Source: Aurantimonas aggregata (GTDB lineage Bacteria > Pseudomonadota > Alphaproteobacteria > Rhizobiales > Rhizobiaceae). Taken from it: a stretch of 64,000 bases of DNA. Location of the stretch: the NCBI RefSeq assembly GCF_010500835.1, contig NZ_JAAAMJ010000002.1:186001-250000 (forward strand), given 5' to 3'. Positions 1 through 9,000 of the stretch are shown here, piece after piece. Under the pieces are notes generated by a model. That model made no database searches. It saw nothing but the letters and a program-made list of their open reading frames with translations, and had not been told where the DNA came from. The number at the start of each line of letters is the position of its first letter. Position 1 is the first letter of the stretch. Position numbers and translations under genes: made by a program.

Positions 1-2
1 TC

Positions 3-314
3 TTCAAGCCGGTGATCGCCAAGGCGGTGCTCACCTCGATCCGCCTGCTCGCCGACGGCATGGAAAGCTTTGCCGAACACTGCGTCGACGGGATCGAGGC
101 GAACGAGCCGCGGATCAGGAGCCTGATGGAGCAGTCGCTGATGCTGGTGACGGCGCTCGCCCCGAGCATCGGCTATGACAACGCCGCCCATATTGCCAAG
201 ACGGCGCACAAGAACGGCACGACCCTGCGCGAGGAGTCGATCGCCTCGGGCCATGTGTCGGGCGAGGACTACGACCGCATCGTCGATCCGGCGGCGATGA
301 TCCGGCCGGGCTGA
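3..314 (+). CDS. fumC: Fumarate hydratase class II, C-terminal end (partial)
   Basis: The gene runs off the left edge; only the last ~103 residues are visible. The visible part matches the C-terminal domain of class II fumarase: a helical stretch (ADGMESFAEHCVDGIEAN) followed by the conserved ALAPSIGYDNAAHIAKTAHK segment and the typical ending with HVSGEDYDRIVDPAAMI. The enzyme interconverts fumarate and malate in the TCA cycle in the cytoplasm. The active-site loop lies upstream of the window, so activity cannot be judged. Ends at TGA 312-314. Confidence 0.93.
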   Translation, partial: FKPVIAKAVLTSIRLLADGMESFAEHCVDGIEANEPRIRSLMEQSLMLVTALAPSIGYDNAAHIAKTAHKNGTTLREESIASGHVSGEDYDRIVDPAAMIRPG

Positions 315-493
315 CAGGCATTTTCGTGCAAGGGTGGCGGGACGGCGCCGTCACCCTTGAGCGGGCAATTGTATCGATTTCAGTTGACAATTCGTCGGCT
401 AAAGCGCCCGCTGCATTTCGCCTGAAGACCGTTTACTTTGCAGCCTGTCGCAACGAAGGGGACTTCTGCCCCTCGGGCAATCGGAGACTTTAC

Positions 494-874
494 ATGAACC
501 CTCATCTCATCCTGGCCGGCCGGGTTCTGCTCTCGGTCATCTTCATCGTCAGCGGCTTCGGCAAGCTGGTCGGCGCCGAAGGCTTCTCGGGCTATCTCGC
601 CAGCCTCGGCTTCCCGGCGCCGCTCGTCATGGCCTATCTCGTCGGCGCCTTCGAGCTACTCGGCGGCCTTGCCATTCTCGCCGGCTTCCAGGTCCGGGCC
701 GTGGCCATCGCGCTCGCTTTGTTCTGCCTGGCGACCGGCGTCCTCGCCCATCTCGGCGAGCAGAGCGCGCTCCTGAAGAACATCGCGCTGGCCGGCGGCT
801 TCCTCGTCCTCGCCGGTTCCGGCGCCGGGGCGATGGCCGTCGACAAGACCAAGCGCGAAAGCCGCTACGCCTGA
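494..874 (+). CDS. DoxX family membrane protein
   Basis: A 126-residue protein with about four hydrophobic segments and the DoxX-family layout: an N-terminal helix (LAGRVLLSVIFIVSGFGKLVGAEG), a second helix after YLASLGFPAP, and a GGLAILAGF turn. DoxX proteins are small inner-membrane proteins linked to quinone or thiol redox reactions; the exact role here is unknown. The ATG at 494 was chosen because the family motif begins directly after it; a longer reading from 326 adds non-conserved sequence. Transcribed toward hisG, with a shared hairpin between the two genes. Confidence 0.85.
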   Translation: MNPHLILAGRVLLSVIFIVSGFGKLVGAEGFSGYLASLGFPAPLVMAYLVGAFELLGGLAILAGFQVRAVAIALALFCLATGVLAHLGEQSALLKNIALAGGFLVLAGSGAGAMAVDKTKRESRYA

Positions 875-879
875 TCCGA

Positions 880-913
880 CGGCGCGGTCCCCGCTGTCAG
901 CGGAACCGCGCCG
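880..913. terminator. Bidirectional hairpin between doxX and hisG
   Basis: A 9-bp perfect stem (CGGCGCGGT at 880-888 with ACCGCGCCG at 905-913) encloses a smaller inverted repeat. It lies in the 22-bp gap between two convergent genes and overlaps the hisG stop codon. There is no clear T-run, as is common in high-GC alphaproteobacteria. Confidence 0.5.
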
Positions 914-1589
914 CGAACGTCTCGGCCAGCGCCGCGTCCTCAGGGTCGCGGCGCCCCGCCAGCGATCGCACCAGGCACGCCTCGGACCGCAGGATCAGCC
1001 CGTCCGAGAGGATCCGCAGATGGTTCGCCGTCAGCGTCGAACCGGTCGAGGTGATGTCGACGATGATGTCCGCCGAACCGGCGGCCGGCGCCCCCTCGGT
1101 GGCGCCCAGGCTTTCCACGATCCGATAGCTCTGGATGCCGTGGCGGCGGGTGAAGAAGCTCTGCGTCAGCCGCCAGTATTTCGTCGCGACCCTCAGCCGC
1201 CTGCCATGGCGCGCGCGCCAGGAGCCCGCGACGTCGCCCAGATCCTCCATCGTCTCGACGTCGAGCCAGGCATCGGGCACGGCGACCACCACGTCGGCTT
1301 GGCCGAAGCCCAGCCGCGCGACGATCTCCACCGCTTCCTGCGGCTCCGCCATGGTCTCGCGGATCAGATCCTCGCCGGTGATGCCGAAATCGACGGCACC
1401 GTCGCGCAGTTCGCGCGCGATCTCCGAGGCCGACAGCAGCAGGACGTCGAGCCCCGGCGCGCCGGTGACGACGGTCCGGTAGCTGCGCTCGTCGGCCGCC
1501 GGCGCGACGTCGATGCCGGCCCCGGCCAGCGCCGCCAGCGCCTGTTCCTTGAGCCTGCCCTTGGACGGGATCGCCAGCGTCACGCTCAT
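897..1589 (-). CDS. hisG: ATP phosphoribosyltransferase, short form (HisG_S)
   Basis: A 230-residue protein that condenses ATP and PRPP in the first step of histidine biosynthesis. It starts with the family motif [16 protein letters not shown], continues with a periplasmic-binding-protein-like core ([10 protein letters not shown]), and carries the PRPP-binding motif [18 protein letters not shown]. The length is that of the short form, which lacks the C-terminal regulatory domain and needs HisZ. Its ATG overlaps the hisZ stop by 4 nt, so the two subunits are translationally coupled. It is the last gene of hisS-hisZ-hisG. A longer in-frame reading to 1934 runs inside hisZ and is not supported. 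Confidence 0.96.
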   Translation of the reverse strand: MSVTLAIPSKGRLKEQALAALAGAGIDVAPAADERSYRTVVTGAPGLDVLLLSASEIARELRDGAVDFGITGEDLIRETMAEPQEAVEIVARLGFGQADVVVAVPDAWLDVETMEDLGDVAGSWRARHGRRLRVATKYWRLTQSFFTRRHGIQSYRIVESLGATEGAPAAGSADIIVDITSTGSTLTANHLRILSDGLILRSEACLVRSLAGRRDPEDAALAETFAARFR

Positions 1590-2752
1590 CGCGCATCTCC
1601 TCCGCCGAGCGCATCGCCGATCCGGTCGAGCCACAGCGAGAAGCCGACGGCCGGGATCGGTTCGGCGGCGCCGAGCATCGTCATCATCCGGTCGTAGCGG
1701 CCACCGCCGACCAGCGGCTGGTCGGAGCCATGCGCCCGGACCTCGAAGACCAGGCCGGTGTAATAGTCGATCGGGCGGCCGAAGGCGGCGCGATAGCGCA
1801 CCGCGGCAAGGTCGACATCGGCCGCGAGCAGCGCCAGGTTGCGCGTCTCGAAGACGGTGAGCGCCCGGCCGAGATCGAGCCCGGCCTCTTCCGCCAGCGC
1901 GCGCAGCCGGTCGGCGGCCTCCGCCAGCGGGCAATCGACGGCGAGGAAGCGCCGCAGAAGGCCGAGCGAGGCCTCGCTCAGCCGGGCTTCGGCGACGGCG
2001 ACCTTCTCGATCAGCCGCGCGGCGATCTCGCCAGGCGAGCGGCCGGCATGCGGCGGCAGGCCCGCCTCGTCCATGCGGCGGCGGATCGCCCGCGTCAGGG
2101 CGCCCTCCTCCCGCTGGCGGGCGAGATCCAGCATCTCGGGCTCCACCCCCTCGAGCCGTGCAGCCCCGCCGCTGGCCAGCGCCTTCAGCGCCGCTTCCAG
2201 CTGGTCGTCATGCCCGAAGGTGCGGATCAGCCGGCGCTGCCAGCCTTCCGGCAGGCCGAGCGCGCGCAGGAACGCTTCGAAAAGGCCCTGGTCGCCGAGC
2301 ACGATGTCGAGCGCCGCTTCATCGACGCCGCAGGCCGCAAGGCCCGCCAGCGCGTCGGCCAGGGCGCGGGCATCGGCCGTCGCGCGGTTCTCCTCGCCGA
2401 GATCCTCGATGCCGGCCTGGAAGAACTCCGCCGGCCCGCCCGTGCGCTGGCGGAAGACGAGGCCGAGATAGGAATAGCGGCGCGGCAGCTGCTGGGCCTT
2501 CGCGACATGGTCACGGCAGACCGGCACGGTGAAGTCCGGCCGCAGGCAGAGATTTTCGCCTGCCTCGCCGCGGGTCATGAAGATGCGGCGGCGGAAGGCC
2601 TCGCCGGCGGTGTCGAGATAGGGCTCGGCCGGCTGGATGATCGGCACCCGCACGCGCTCCGTCCCACGCGCGGCGAAGAGCGCGCCGAGCGCCGTCTCGA
2701 ACGGGATCGCGGCGGTATCGCTCACCGGCTCAGGCCGCGTCAGCTGCGGCAT
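1586..2752 (-). CDS. hisZ: ATP phosphoribosyltransferase regulatory subunit
   Basis: A 388-residue HisRS-like protein without aminoacylation function, required by short-form HisG. It shows class II synthetase core motifs ([29 protein letters not shown]) and the HisA-like segment [11 protein letters not shown] followed by GGGRYDRMM. The ATG at 2752 overlaps the end of hisS by 23 bp. A GTG at 2725, just after the hisS stop, is an alternative that would remove nine residues. The 4-nt overlap with hisG indicates stoichiometric expression. Confidence 0.92.
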   Translation of the reverse strand: MPQLTRPEPVSDTAAIPFETALGALFAARGTERVRVPIIQPAEPYLDTAGEAFRRRIFMTRGEAGENLCLRPDFTVPVCRDHVAKAQQLPRRYSYLGLVFRQRTGGPAEFFQAGIEDLGEENRATADARALADALAGLAACGVDEAALDIVLGDQGLFEAFLRALGLPEGWQRRLIRTFGHDDQLEAALKALASGGAARLEGVEPEMLDLARQREEGALTRAIRRRMDEAGLPPHAGRSPGEIAARLIEKVAVAEARLSEASLGLLRRFLAVDCPLAEAADRLRALAEEAGLDLGRALTVFETRNLALLAADVDLAAVRYRAAFGRPIDYYTGLVFEVRAHGSDQPLVGGGRYDRMMTMLGAAEPIPAVGFSLWLDRIGDALGGGDAR

Positions 2753-4352
2753 GACGGGCGAGGATGGCACGCACGGCCTCGACCATGTCCGCCTCGTCGA
2801 CGAGCTCCTGACCGGCGCGGGCCTCGCGCCATTCGGCATTGTCCTCGATCGTCTCGGCGATCTTCTTGCCCTCGATCAGGTCCTTGACCTGAATTTTGCC
2901 GGCGGCCTTCTCGTCGCCGCCCTGGATGATCACCACCGGGGCGTTGCGGCGGTCGGCATATTGCAGCTGCTTGCCGAACTGCTTGGGATTGCCCTGGAAG
3001 ACCTCGACCGGCACCGGCTCGGCGGTCGGGTTGCCGTCCGCGTCGGTGTTCAGCGCGGCGCGCAGCCTGGCGGCCATCGCCTGGTAGTCGGCCATGCGGT
3101 CGCGGTCCATGACGGTGACCACCACAGGGCCGGGCCGCTCCGCGGTCTCCAGACGGCCGAGATTCTTCAGCGCCGTCATCAGCCGCGACACGCCGATGGA
3201 AAAGCCCGTCGCCGGCACCGGCTGGCTCATGAAGCGCGACACCAGCCCGTCATAGCGCCCGCCGCCACCGACCGAGCCGAACTGCACCTTCTGGCCCTTC
3301 TCGTTGACCACGTCGAACAGCAACTCGGCCTCGAAGACCGGGCCGGTGTAGTATTCGAGGCCGCGGACGACGGAGGGGTCGATGCGGATGCGGCCGTCGC
3401 CATAGCCGGCTGCTCCACAGAACGCAGCTATCTGCTGAAGTTCGGTCAAACCCTCTTGGAACTGCTCAGAGGTGATGTCAGCGGTAGCCAATCGCTGAAG
3501 GGCGGCTTGATTATCGACGTTCAGATACCCCTCTACTTTGCCTAGCGCGACCGGATTCGAACCTGCGGCCAATGGCTCTCTCGTGAGGACATGACCGAGG
3601 GGAGCGATTACGAACTGCACGACTTTATTGATGGCGTTTTCCGATAGCCCCGCGCCCGGCGTTCGATCACCACTCTCGTCCGTCCTGCCTTCCCCGAGTA
3701 GAAGTTTGACACCCTCGACACCAAACTTATCCAGCTTGTCGATCGCCCGCAGCACCGTCAGACGCTTCCCGGCATTCTCCTCGCCGCCGAGGCCGATCGC
3801 CTCGAGCACACCGTCCAGCACCTTGCGGTTGTTGACCCGGATCACGTACTGGCCGCGCGGAATGCCCAGCGCCTCCATCGTGTCGGCCATCATCATCGCC
3901 ATCTCGGCGTCGGCCGAGACGTTCGGCGCGCCGACGATGTCGGCGTCGAATTGCATGAACTGGCGGAAACGCCCCGGTCCCGGCTTCTCGTTGCGGAAGA
4001 CATGGCCGGCGCGGTAGCTGCGATAAGGCTTGGGCAGGGTCTCGTAGTTCTCCGCGACATAGCGGGCGAGCGGCGCGGTGAGGTCATAGCGGAGCGACAT
4101 CCACGCCTCGTCGTCGTCCATCAGCGAGAACACGCCCTCGTTCGGCCGGTCGGCATCGGGCAGGAACTTGCCGAGCGCGTCGGTATATTCGAACATCGGC
4201 GTCTCGACCGGCTCGAAGCCATAGGTCTCGTAGACCCGGCGGATCGTCGCCAGCATCGCATCCTGGGCGCGCAGATCGGCCGCGTCGCGATCGACGAAAC
4301 CGCGCGGCAGCCGTGCGTTGACCCTGGTCGGTTTCTTCTTCTTGTCGGCCAT
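2730..4352 (-). CDS. hisS: Histidyl-tRNA synthetase
   Basis: A 540-residue class II synthetase that charges tRNA-His. Motif 2 ([20 protein letters not shown]), the histidine-binding motif [16 protein letters not shown] and [10 protein letters not shown] are present, followed by the C-terminal anticodon-binding domain. The length is above the usual ~420-450 because of a long insertion domain, as in the alphaproteobacterial type. The tract at about 3400-3740, encoding roughly residues 205-315, is visibly richer in A+T with atypical codons. The start could be nine bases earlier (ATG at 4361). First gene of hisS-hisZ-hisG. Confidence 0.95.
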   Translation of the reverse strand: MADKKKKPTRVNARLPRGFVDRDAADLRAQDAMLATIRRVYETYGFEPVETPMFEYTDALGKFLPDADRPNEGVFSLMDDDEAWMSLRYDLTAPLARYVAENYETLPKPYRSYRAGHVFRNEKPGPGRFRQFMQFDADIVGAPNVSADAEMAMMMADTMEALGIPRGQYVIRVNNRKVLDGVLEAIGLGGEENAGKRLTVLRAIDKLDKFGVEGVKLLLGEGRTDESGDRTPGAGLSENAINKVVQFVIAPLGHVLTREPLAAGSNPVALGKVEGYLNVDNQAALQRLATADITSEQFQEGLTELQQIAAFCGAAGYGDGRIRIDPSVVRGLEYYTGPVFEAELLFDVVNEKGQKVQFGSVGGGGRYDGLVSRFMSQPVPATGFSIGVSRLMTALKNLGRLETAERPGPVVVTVMDRDRMADYQAMAARLRAALNTDADGNPTAEPVPVEVFQGNPKQFGKQLQYADRRNAPVVIIQGGDEKAAGKIQVKDLIEGKKIAETIEDNAEWREARAGQELVDEADMVEAVRAILARHAAADAA

Positions 4353-4495
4353 GATGTGCATTCCGGAGGAGGTTCGACGGGCGCCAGAGGCCGCGTCCCT
4401 GCGCCGTTCCCCTACCGCGTGCTCCGGTCGGGAGCAAGGCGAGGGGTTGGCGGGGGCGATGGCAGCCCCGCATCGGCCACAATGGCGGCCCGCCG

Positions 4496-5002
4496 ATGGA
4501 GGACCCGCCGGAACTGCCGAAGCGCGATCCGGAAACGGACTCGGCGCGTAATCGTATCGCCAAGCGCTGGGCGCTGTGGTTGCTGCGGGCGCTTCGTCGT
4601 CTGCCGGAGCGGCGTATCGCGTTGGCGGCCCGCGCGTTGGAGGCCGTTGGCTATCTCACCGGCTTTTTCGACGAGATCGAAACCGCGCTCGACGAACCGC
4701 GCCCGCTCGACGATCTGCGCCGCGCGGTAAAAGCCGAGGCCGACAGGGACGGCACCCACGTCCACCACATCGTCGAGAAAACATCCGCGGAGCAGGATGG
4801 CTACCCGCAGTCGATGATCAACAGCTATGATAATCTCGTGCGGATTCCGCGATAACAGCACGAGGAAATCTCGGCTTGGTATCAGAGACGCAATCCTCGA
4901 TATGATTGGCAGTCTCCTCGGAACTTTCTCCGTGGTCGTAGCTGGGAGGAACGCTTCTTGATGGGCCTCGAGCAACTGCGTGAAAAAGGCCTGCTCAAAT
5001 GA
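4496..5002 (+). pseudogene. Decayed HNH-like toxin domain, in-frame stop
   Basis: From ATG 4496 the frame encodes a ~119-residue product: a basic, Arg-rich helical segment and then THVHHIVEKTSAEQ, NSYDNLVRIPR. A TAA at 4853-4855 interrupts it, yet the same frame continues with ISAWYQ, SPRNFLRGRSWEERF and GLEQLREKGLLK up to TGA 5000-5002. The tail belongs to the same domain, so a single nonsense change (TAACAG where TACAAG would fit) has broken it. The HHIVE motif suggests an HNH-type nuclease toxin of the kind found at the ends of polymorphic toxins; this is inference. The stop overlaps the next gene's ATG (ATGA), matching a toxin-immunity pair. Confidence 0.6.
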
Positions 5003-5371
5003 CGAAAAAAGACTATCGGTCCTACTCAGTTGGACAGCTCGTCCAAGCGTTTCTTGACGTGAGTCTTTCCCAATCTCATGCGGTCGACGAGGATGATCAC
5101 GGGCCGATATAATCGCCTTGTGGACGACTACATCGCGCTCGTAGACGAATTGCGCTTGCGGAAGGGCGATCAGCGTAGGGTGCTACGGACGTTATTCGAT
5201 CATATCAAACCGCAGGTCCGTTTGAACGCTGCCATCGCAACTCTCGCGGTTCTGCCGGACGAGGCGCGAGAGACGCTTCGACTGATCCATGCCCGGCGCG
5301 AATATCCCCAAGCCGCCGACGCGATCGGTTTGCTGAATGCGCTGGAGCGGGGAACCTACATACCGGAATAA
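4999..5371 (+). pseudogene. DUF2019-type immunity-like gene, frameshifted
   Basis: Two frames together give a complete ~123-residue DUF2019-like protein. Frame one gives MTKKDYRSYSVGQLVQAFLD and then HAVDEDDHG. After one surplus base near 5107-5109 (gggccg where gggcg would fit), frame two continues with RYNRLVDDYIALVDELRLR, GDQRRVL, PQVRLNAAIATLAVLP and YPQAADAIGLLNALERG. DUF2019 proteins are small helical-repeat proteins often found next to toxin genes as probable immunity proteins. The start overlaps the stop of the upstream decayed toxin. Function is inferred from position and fold family only. Confidence 0.62.
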
Positions 5372-5420
5372 GGGGATTGCGCTGTCACTCCGACGCCTGG
5401 GTTCGGCCACGCTCTCCGGA

Positions 5421-5750
5421 CTCCTTGATGACTGTGTCTGGAGGAGCCTCGCCCAAATGAGTTCAAGCTCGACGACCATTTCCGCGCCTACAATGCCACC
5501 GTTCCACGGCAGATCGCGCTCGAAGCCGAATTGAAACGCCGGGACGGCGATCAGCGGCGGGCAATGCTATCGCTGCTCGAACATCTGAACATGCAGGTGC
5601 GCCTCAATGCCGCGCGCGCGGCCGATCCGTGGCACCGCAGGCGGCGCGACGAATGCTGCAGCAGATGCCGCCTCGCGCCATCTTCCTATGTTGGCCGACG
5701 CTGGAATGTCGATCCGGTCCTGGGATCAGGGCATCTGGAAACCGGACTGA
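5421..5750 (+). pseudogene. Second, more degraded DUF2019-like gene
   Basis: Pieces in three frames line up with one DUF2019 protein: DDCVWRSLAQ, then NEFKLDDHFRAYNA and AELKRRDGDQRRAMLSLLEHL with MQVRLNAARA, then VAPQAARRMLQQ, and finally PMLADAGMSIRSWDQGIWKPD ending at TGA 5748-5750. At least three frameshifts separate them. It resembles the preceding gene closely in motif order, so it is a second immunity-like paralogue in tandem. It is clearly non-functional as written. Confidence 0.58.
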
Positions 5751-5759
5751 GTCGAGAGG

Positions 5760-5786
5760 GTGCTTGTCCGGGCGACTTACAAGCAC
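5760..5786. terminator. Hairpin between decayed immunity genes and tag
   Basis: A perfect 8-bp inverted repeat, GTGCTTGT (5760-5767) and ACAAGCAC (5779-5786), with an 11-nt loop. It sits just beyond the tag stop and just beyond the decayed genes, so it could end transcription from either side. Confidence 0.4.
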
Positions 5787-5810
5787 AATCGCTTGTTTTC
5801 GGCAGCAGTC

Positions 5811-6476
5811 CTACGCCGATGCCGGTCGCACGAACGCCGCCCGCTCGGCCGCGCACTCGTCGCGCACGCAGCAGCCGGCGACGTGATCGTTGACGAAGCC
5901 CATCGACTGCATGAAGGCGTAGATCGTGGTCGGGCCGACGAAGGTGAAGCCGGCCTGCTTCAGCGCCTTCGACAGGCGCGTGGCGGCGGGGGTCACGGGG
6001 TTGGCGCGCAGCCATTCCCAGTCGACGCTCTCCGGCCGCTCCGAGGCAGGCGGTTCGTGCGCCCAGAGGAAGGCGGCCAGCGAGCCGTGCGCCGCCTGCA
6101 CCGCCTGGGTGCGGCGGGCGTTGTTGATGGCCGAGGCGATCTTGCCGCGATGGCGGATGATCCGCGCGTCGAGGACGATCCGGGCGATGTCGTCCTCGTC
6201 CATCGCCGCGACCCGGTCGACGGCGAAGCCGTGGAAGAGTTCGCGGAAAGCCTCACGCTTGCGCAGGATCGTCAGCCAGGAGAGGCCCGCCTGGAACCCC
6301 TCGAGGCAGAGCTTTTCGTACAGGCGGTCGTCATCCGCCACCGGCCGGCCCCACTCGTCGTCGTGGTAGCGCCGATAGGCGTCGTCGCTGCCGTGCCAGG
6401 CACAGCGCAGGCGCCCGTCAGGGCCTTCCGTCAGGCCGGGCGGTGGATCGAGGGGCTCGCTCATGGCCACCGTCAT
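5811..6476 (-). CDS. tag: DNA-3-methyladenine glycosylase I
   Basis: A ~221-residue Tag-family DNA glycosylase that removes 3-methyladenine from alkylated DNA in base excision repair. Hallmarks are RCAWHG followed by YHDDEWG near the N-terminus, the helix-hairpin-helix region with EGFQAGLSWLTILRKREAF, and the C-terminal FVGPTTIYAFMQSMGFVNDH with zinc-ligand Cys/His (HVAGCC). ATG 6476 was chosen; an ATG at 6464 and a TTG at 6500 are possible. It stands alone. Confidence 0.92.
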   Translation of the reverse strand: MTVAMSEPLDPPPGLTEGPDGRLRCAWHGSDDAYRRYHDDEWGRPVADDDRLYEKLCLEGFQAGLSWLTILRKREAFRELFHGFAVDRVAAMDEDDIARIVLDARIIRHRGKIASAINNARRTQAVQAAHGSLAAFLWAHEPPASERPESVDWEWLRANPVTPAATRLSKALKQAGFTFVGPTTIYAFMQSMGFVNDHVAGCCVRDECAAERAAFVRPASA

Positions 6477-6611
6477 CGCAGGCGAGCCGGATGCTGACAA
6501 GACGCGGGACGGTGCGACGAAGCCTGCCCCCTGGGCAGAGGCAGCGCGGACGGCGACGGCAAACTCGCAGCGGCGGACGGCCGCGGCTTTGAGCGCCGCG
6601 GCCCGCTCGGT

Positions 6612-6806
6612 TCAGGCGTCCGTCAGCCGGCGCGTATCGCAGCGATAGCGCTTCAGATGCCATTTCGGCCGCCCCTGCAGGTGCTGGATGGCGGCCGCCT
6701 GGCCGAACATCGCGCACTGCATGATGGAGCCGTCGAAGGCGACGTTCTCGGACTGGCAATTGGCCGGGGCAGCGTTGAGGCAGACGATAAGGGTAAGAGC
6801 GATCAT
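6612..6806 (-). CDS. Small Cys-containing probable exported protein
   Basis: A 64-residue ORF beginning with a hydrophobic stretch (MIALTLIVCLNAAPA) and then NCQSENVAFDGSIMQCAMFGQ and GRPKWHLKRYRC. The spaced cysteines and short leader suggest a small exported or membrane-tethered protein. It resembles small hypothetical proteins seen in other Rhizobiales. No function is known. Codon use fits the genome, and no larger ORF on the other strand is convincing here. Confidence 0.55.
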   Translation of the reverse strand: MIALTLIVCLNAAPANCQSENVAFDGSIMQCAMFGQAAAIQHLQGRPKWHLKRYRCDTRRLTDA

Positions 6807-7211
6807 GGAATGCTCCAGAGGCCGCGCTCGGCGGCCGTGTCGAGGTTGATCCCCGGGCGCGCCGCGGCGGCCCGAACTGCCCTGCGTTTTCCCTCTATGG
6901 CTCTGATCGGCCTTTGCCGGGGTGACCCAGCGTCAGAAATCTACCATTTATGCTGCACTGCACAATGACCAGTGGCTCTTTAGGTCGCTGTTTGAAACGA
7001 TGTGACCCAAAAGCATCCCGGGGTGCGAAGCGCGCACTCCGACCGGGCGACTGCCGCGGCAGATACGGCTCGTTAACCCTCTGAATTGGTTTCGATACCC
7101 ACGTGGCCATCGCCCTGCGGCATTTACCGTTCGGTCGGGCTTTGCGGCGAAGCTGTGGCCGAGACCGGTTGCGGGGAGTGCTTGCCCCGGGCAACGGAAC
7201 GAGGATCCGCC
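6807..7211. other. Intergenic stretch without a recognised gene
   Basis: About 405 bp between the small Cys-containing protein and the first L,D-transpeptidase. It is less G+C-rich than its surroundings around 6930-7090. It presumably holds promoters for both divergent genes, but no confident promoter, small RNA or repeat was recognised. Confidence 0.5.
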
Positions 7212-8084
7212 ATGCGACGCATTTTTTCATTGATCGCCGTCACAGCCCTTGCTGCCGTCATCGGGCATCCGGCGACGGGTTTCGCACAGCAGCGCGGGGT
7301 CGAAGTATCGCCGGCGCTGCGGGGCGAATGGATCCTGCAGCTGTCGCCGGGCAGCGGCGTCGTGCCGGGATACCGCCGGCCGCACATGAACAGCCCGACC
7401 AACAATCTCTCGGGGGCCGTGCTCGGCACCCGGCCGGTCGCCGTCGGACGGGCGCGGCCGGTGCTGCGCGAACATCCAGCCGGTGCCCGGCGGGTCGTGC
7501 GCTACCCCGCCCCTGCGGCCGCGGATCCTCGCCACACGCGGGGGGTGGTGCGGCGGGGCTTCCATCCCGGCGAGCCCCAGCAGGTGGCGATGCAGCGGCC
7601 GCGCCAGATGGTGCCGCAGCACCATGTCGATCCGATCTACCTGCCGCAGGACGTCGCCTATCGCGGCAAGGAAGCGCCGGGGACGATCGTCGTCGATACC
7701 GGCTCGAAGTTCCTCTACCACGTCGGCAAGGGCGGCACCGCGCGGCGCTACGGCGTCGGCGTCGGCAAGCCGGGCTTTGCCTGGAAGGGCCGCCACCCGG
7801 TGACCCGCAAGGCCGAATGGCCGGGCTGGACGCCGCCGAAGGAAATGATCGCGCGGGAGCGCCGCAACGGCCGGATCCTGCCGGCCCACATGAAGGGCGG
7901 CGAGGCCAATCCGCTCGGCGCGCGGGCGCTCTATCTCGGCTCCACCCTCTACCGCATCCACGGCACCAACCAGCCCTGGACGATCGGCCAGTCGGTCTCC
8001 TCCGGCTGCATCCGGATGCGCAACCAGGACGTGATGGAGCTCTACGAGCGGGTGACTATCGGCACGAAGGTTGTCGTGCGCTGA
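7212..8084 (+). CDS. L,D-transpeptidase (YkuD domain), first of tandem pair
   Basis: A 290-residue exported protein with a signal peptide (MRRIFSLIAVTALAAVIGHP, cleavage near ATGFAQQ), an Arg/Pro-rich linker and a C-terminal YkuD domain from about residue 150. The domain shows PGTIVVDTGSKFLYHVG, the catalytic HGTNQPWTIGQ and SSGCIRM with the nucleophile Cys. Such enzymes form 3-3 peptidoglycan cross-links or anchor proteins to peptidoglycan in the periplasm. ATG 7212 was chosen because it starts the signal peptide. A paralogue follows 131 bp downstream. Confidence 0.92.
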   Translation: MRRIFSLIAVTALAAVIGHPATGFAQQRGVEVSPALRGEWILQLSPGSGVVPGYRRPHMNSPTNNLSGAVLGTRPVAVGRARPVLREHPAGARRVVRYPAPAAADPRHTRGVVRRGFHPGEPQQVAMQRPRQMVPQHHVDPIYLPQDVAYRGKEAPGTIVVDTGSKFLYHVGKGGTARRYGVGVGKPGFAWKGRHPVTRKAEWPGWTPPKEMIARERRNGRILPAHMKGGEANPLGARALYLGSTLYRIHGTNQPWTIGQSVSSGCIRMRNQDVMELYERVTIGTKVVVR

Positions 8085-8215
8085 CGGCCTGAAAACACTG
8101 ACTCAGGACGCGATGGAACCGGAGCCAGGATGAGCCGGCAAGCGCCTTCGAATCATGGCGAAATTGTGATAAGATTGACGCGGACGAGCCGGTCCGCGAG
8201 CGAGAGGGAAACAGC

Positions 8216-8941
8216 ATGACTTCTGCCAAGCCTTCGATCGGGGTCGGACTCGCCGCCGCCCTGGCGCTTTTCATGACCATCGAGGCGGGCGCCCAGGAGC
8301 GCCGCTACGATTACGCGACGAACACGTGGCAGACGGTGAACGCGGCGCAGGCCCGGACGCAGACCCGCCAGGTGCAGCAGCGCAGGCCGGCCGCCGCCTT
8401 CATGCGCAAGCAGGTGCGGATCCAGACAAACGAGGCGCCGGGCACGATCATCGTCGATTCGCAGCGCAAATATCTCTACTTCGTCGAGGGCGCCGGCATG
8501 GCGACCCGCTACGGCGTCGGCGTCGGCAAGGAAGGCTTCGGCTGGTCCGGCAACATGAAGGTCGGGCGCAAGGCGGAATGGCCGGGCTGGACGCCGCCGG
8601 CCGCTATGATCAAGCGCGAGCGCGCCAAGGGCCGCATCCTGCCCGCCTACATGGAAGGCGGGCCCGCCAACCCGCTCGGTGCGAGGGCGATGTATCTCTA
8701 TCGCGGCGGCCGCGACTCGCTGTTCCGCATCCACGGCACCAACCAGCCCTGGACCATCGGTCAGAACATGTCGTCGGGCTGCATCCGGATGATGAACGAG
8801 GACGTCGAGCACCTCTATTCGCGCGTCCCGAACGGCAGCAAGGTGATCGTCATCGGCCCGAGCGGCCAGGGCCCGAAGGGTCTCTATGCCGATCTCGGCC
8901 CGGTACGGTCGAATGCCCTGACGGCCCTGTTCGGCGGCTGA
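8216..8941 (+). CDS. L,D-transpeptidase (YkuD domain), second of tandem pair
   Basis: A 241-residue paralogue of the preceding gene with a signal peptide (IGVGLAAALALFMTIEAGA), a short Gln/Arg-rich linker and a YkuD domain. It has APGTIIVDSQRKYLYFVEG, GRKAEWPGWTPP, HGTNQPWTIGQ and SSGCIRM, so the catalytic His and Cys are intact. The long shared motifs show a tandem duplication, while the linkers differ greatly in length. It ends just before a strong hairpin shared with the convergent glc operon. Confidence 0.92.
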   Translation: MTSAKPSIGVGLAAALALFMTIEAGAQERRYDYATNTWQTVNAAQARTQTRQVQQRRPAAAFMRKQVRIQTNEAPGTIIVDSQRKYLYFVEGAGMATRYGVGVGKEGFGWSGNMKVGRKAEWPGWTPPAAMIKRERAKGRILPAYMEGGPANPLGARAMYLYRGGRDSLFRIHGTNQPWTIGQNMSSGCIRMMNEDVEHLYSRVPNGSKVIVIGPSGQGPKGLYADLGPVRSNALTALFGG

Positions 8942-8960
8942 CGCCACTCCGACAATCCTG

Positions 8961-8990
8961 AAACGGCCCGCCTGCGACGACGGGCCGTTT
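8961..8990. terminator. Bidirectional terminator hairpin between ldt and glcF
   Basis: A perfect 10-bp stem, AAACGGCCCG (8961-8970) and CGGGCCGTTT (8981-8990), with a 10-nt loop. It has A's on one side and T's on the other, so it can act in both directions. It lies between the convergent L,D-transpeptidase gene and glcF. Confidence 0.8.
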
Positions 8991-9000
8991 GCCGCCGGGT

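Noticed and set aside
1586-1934. N-terminal extension of hisG reading back to 1934
   Set aside because: It lies inside hisZ in another frame and is Arg-rich noise; the true HisG start motif is at 1589.
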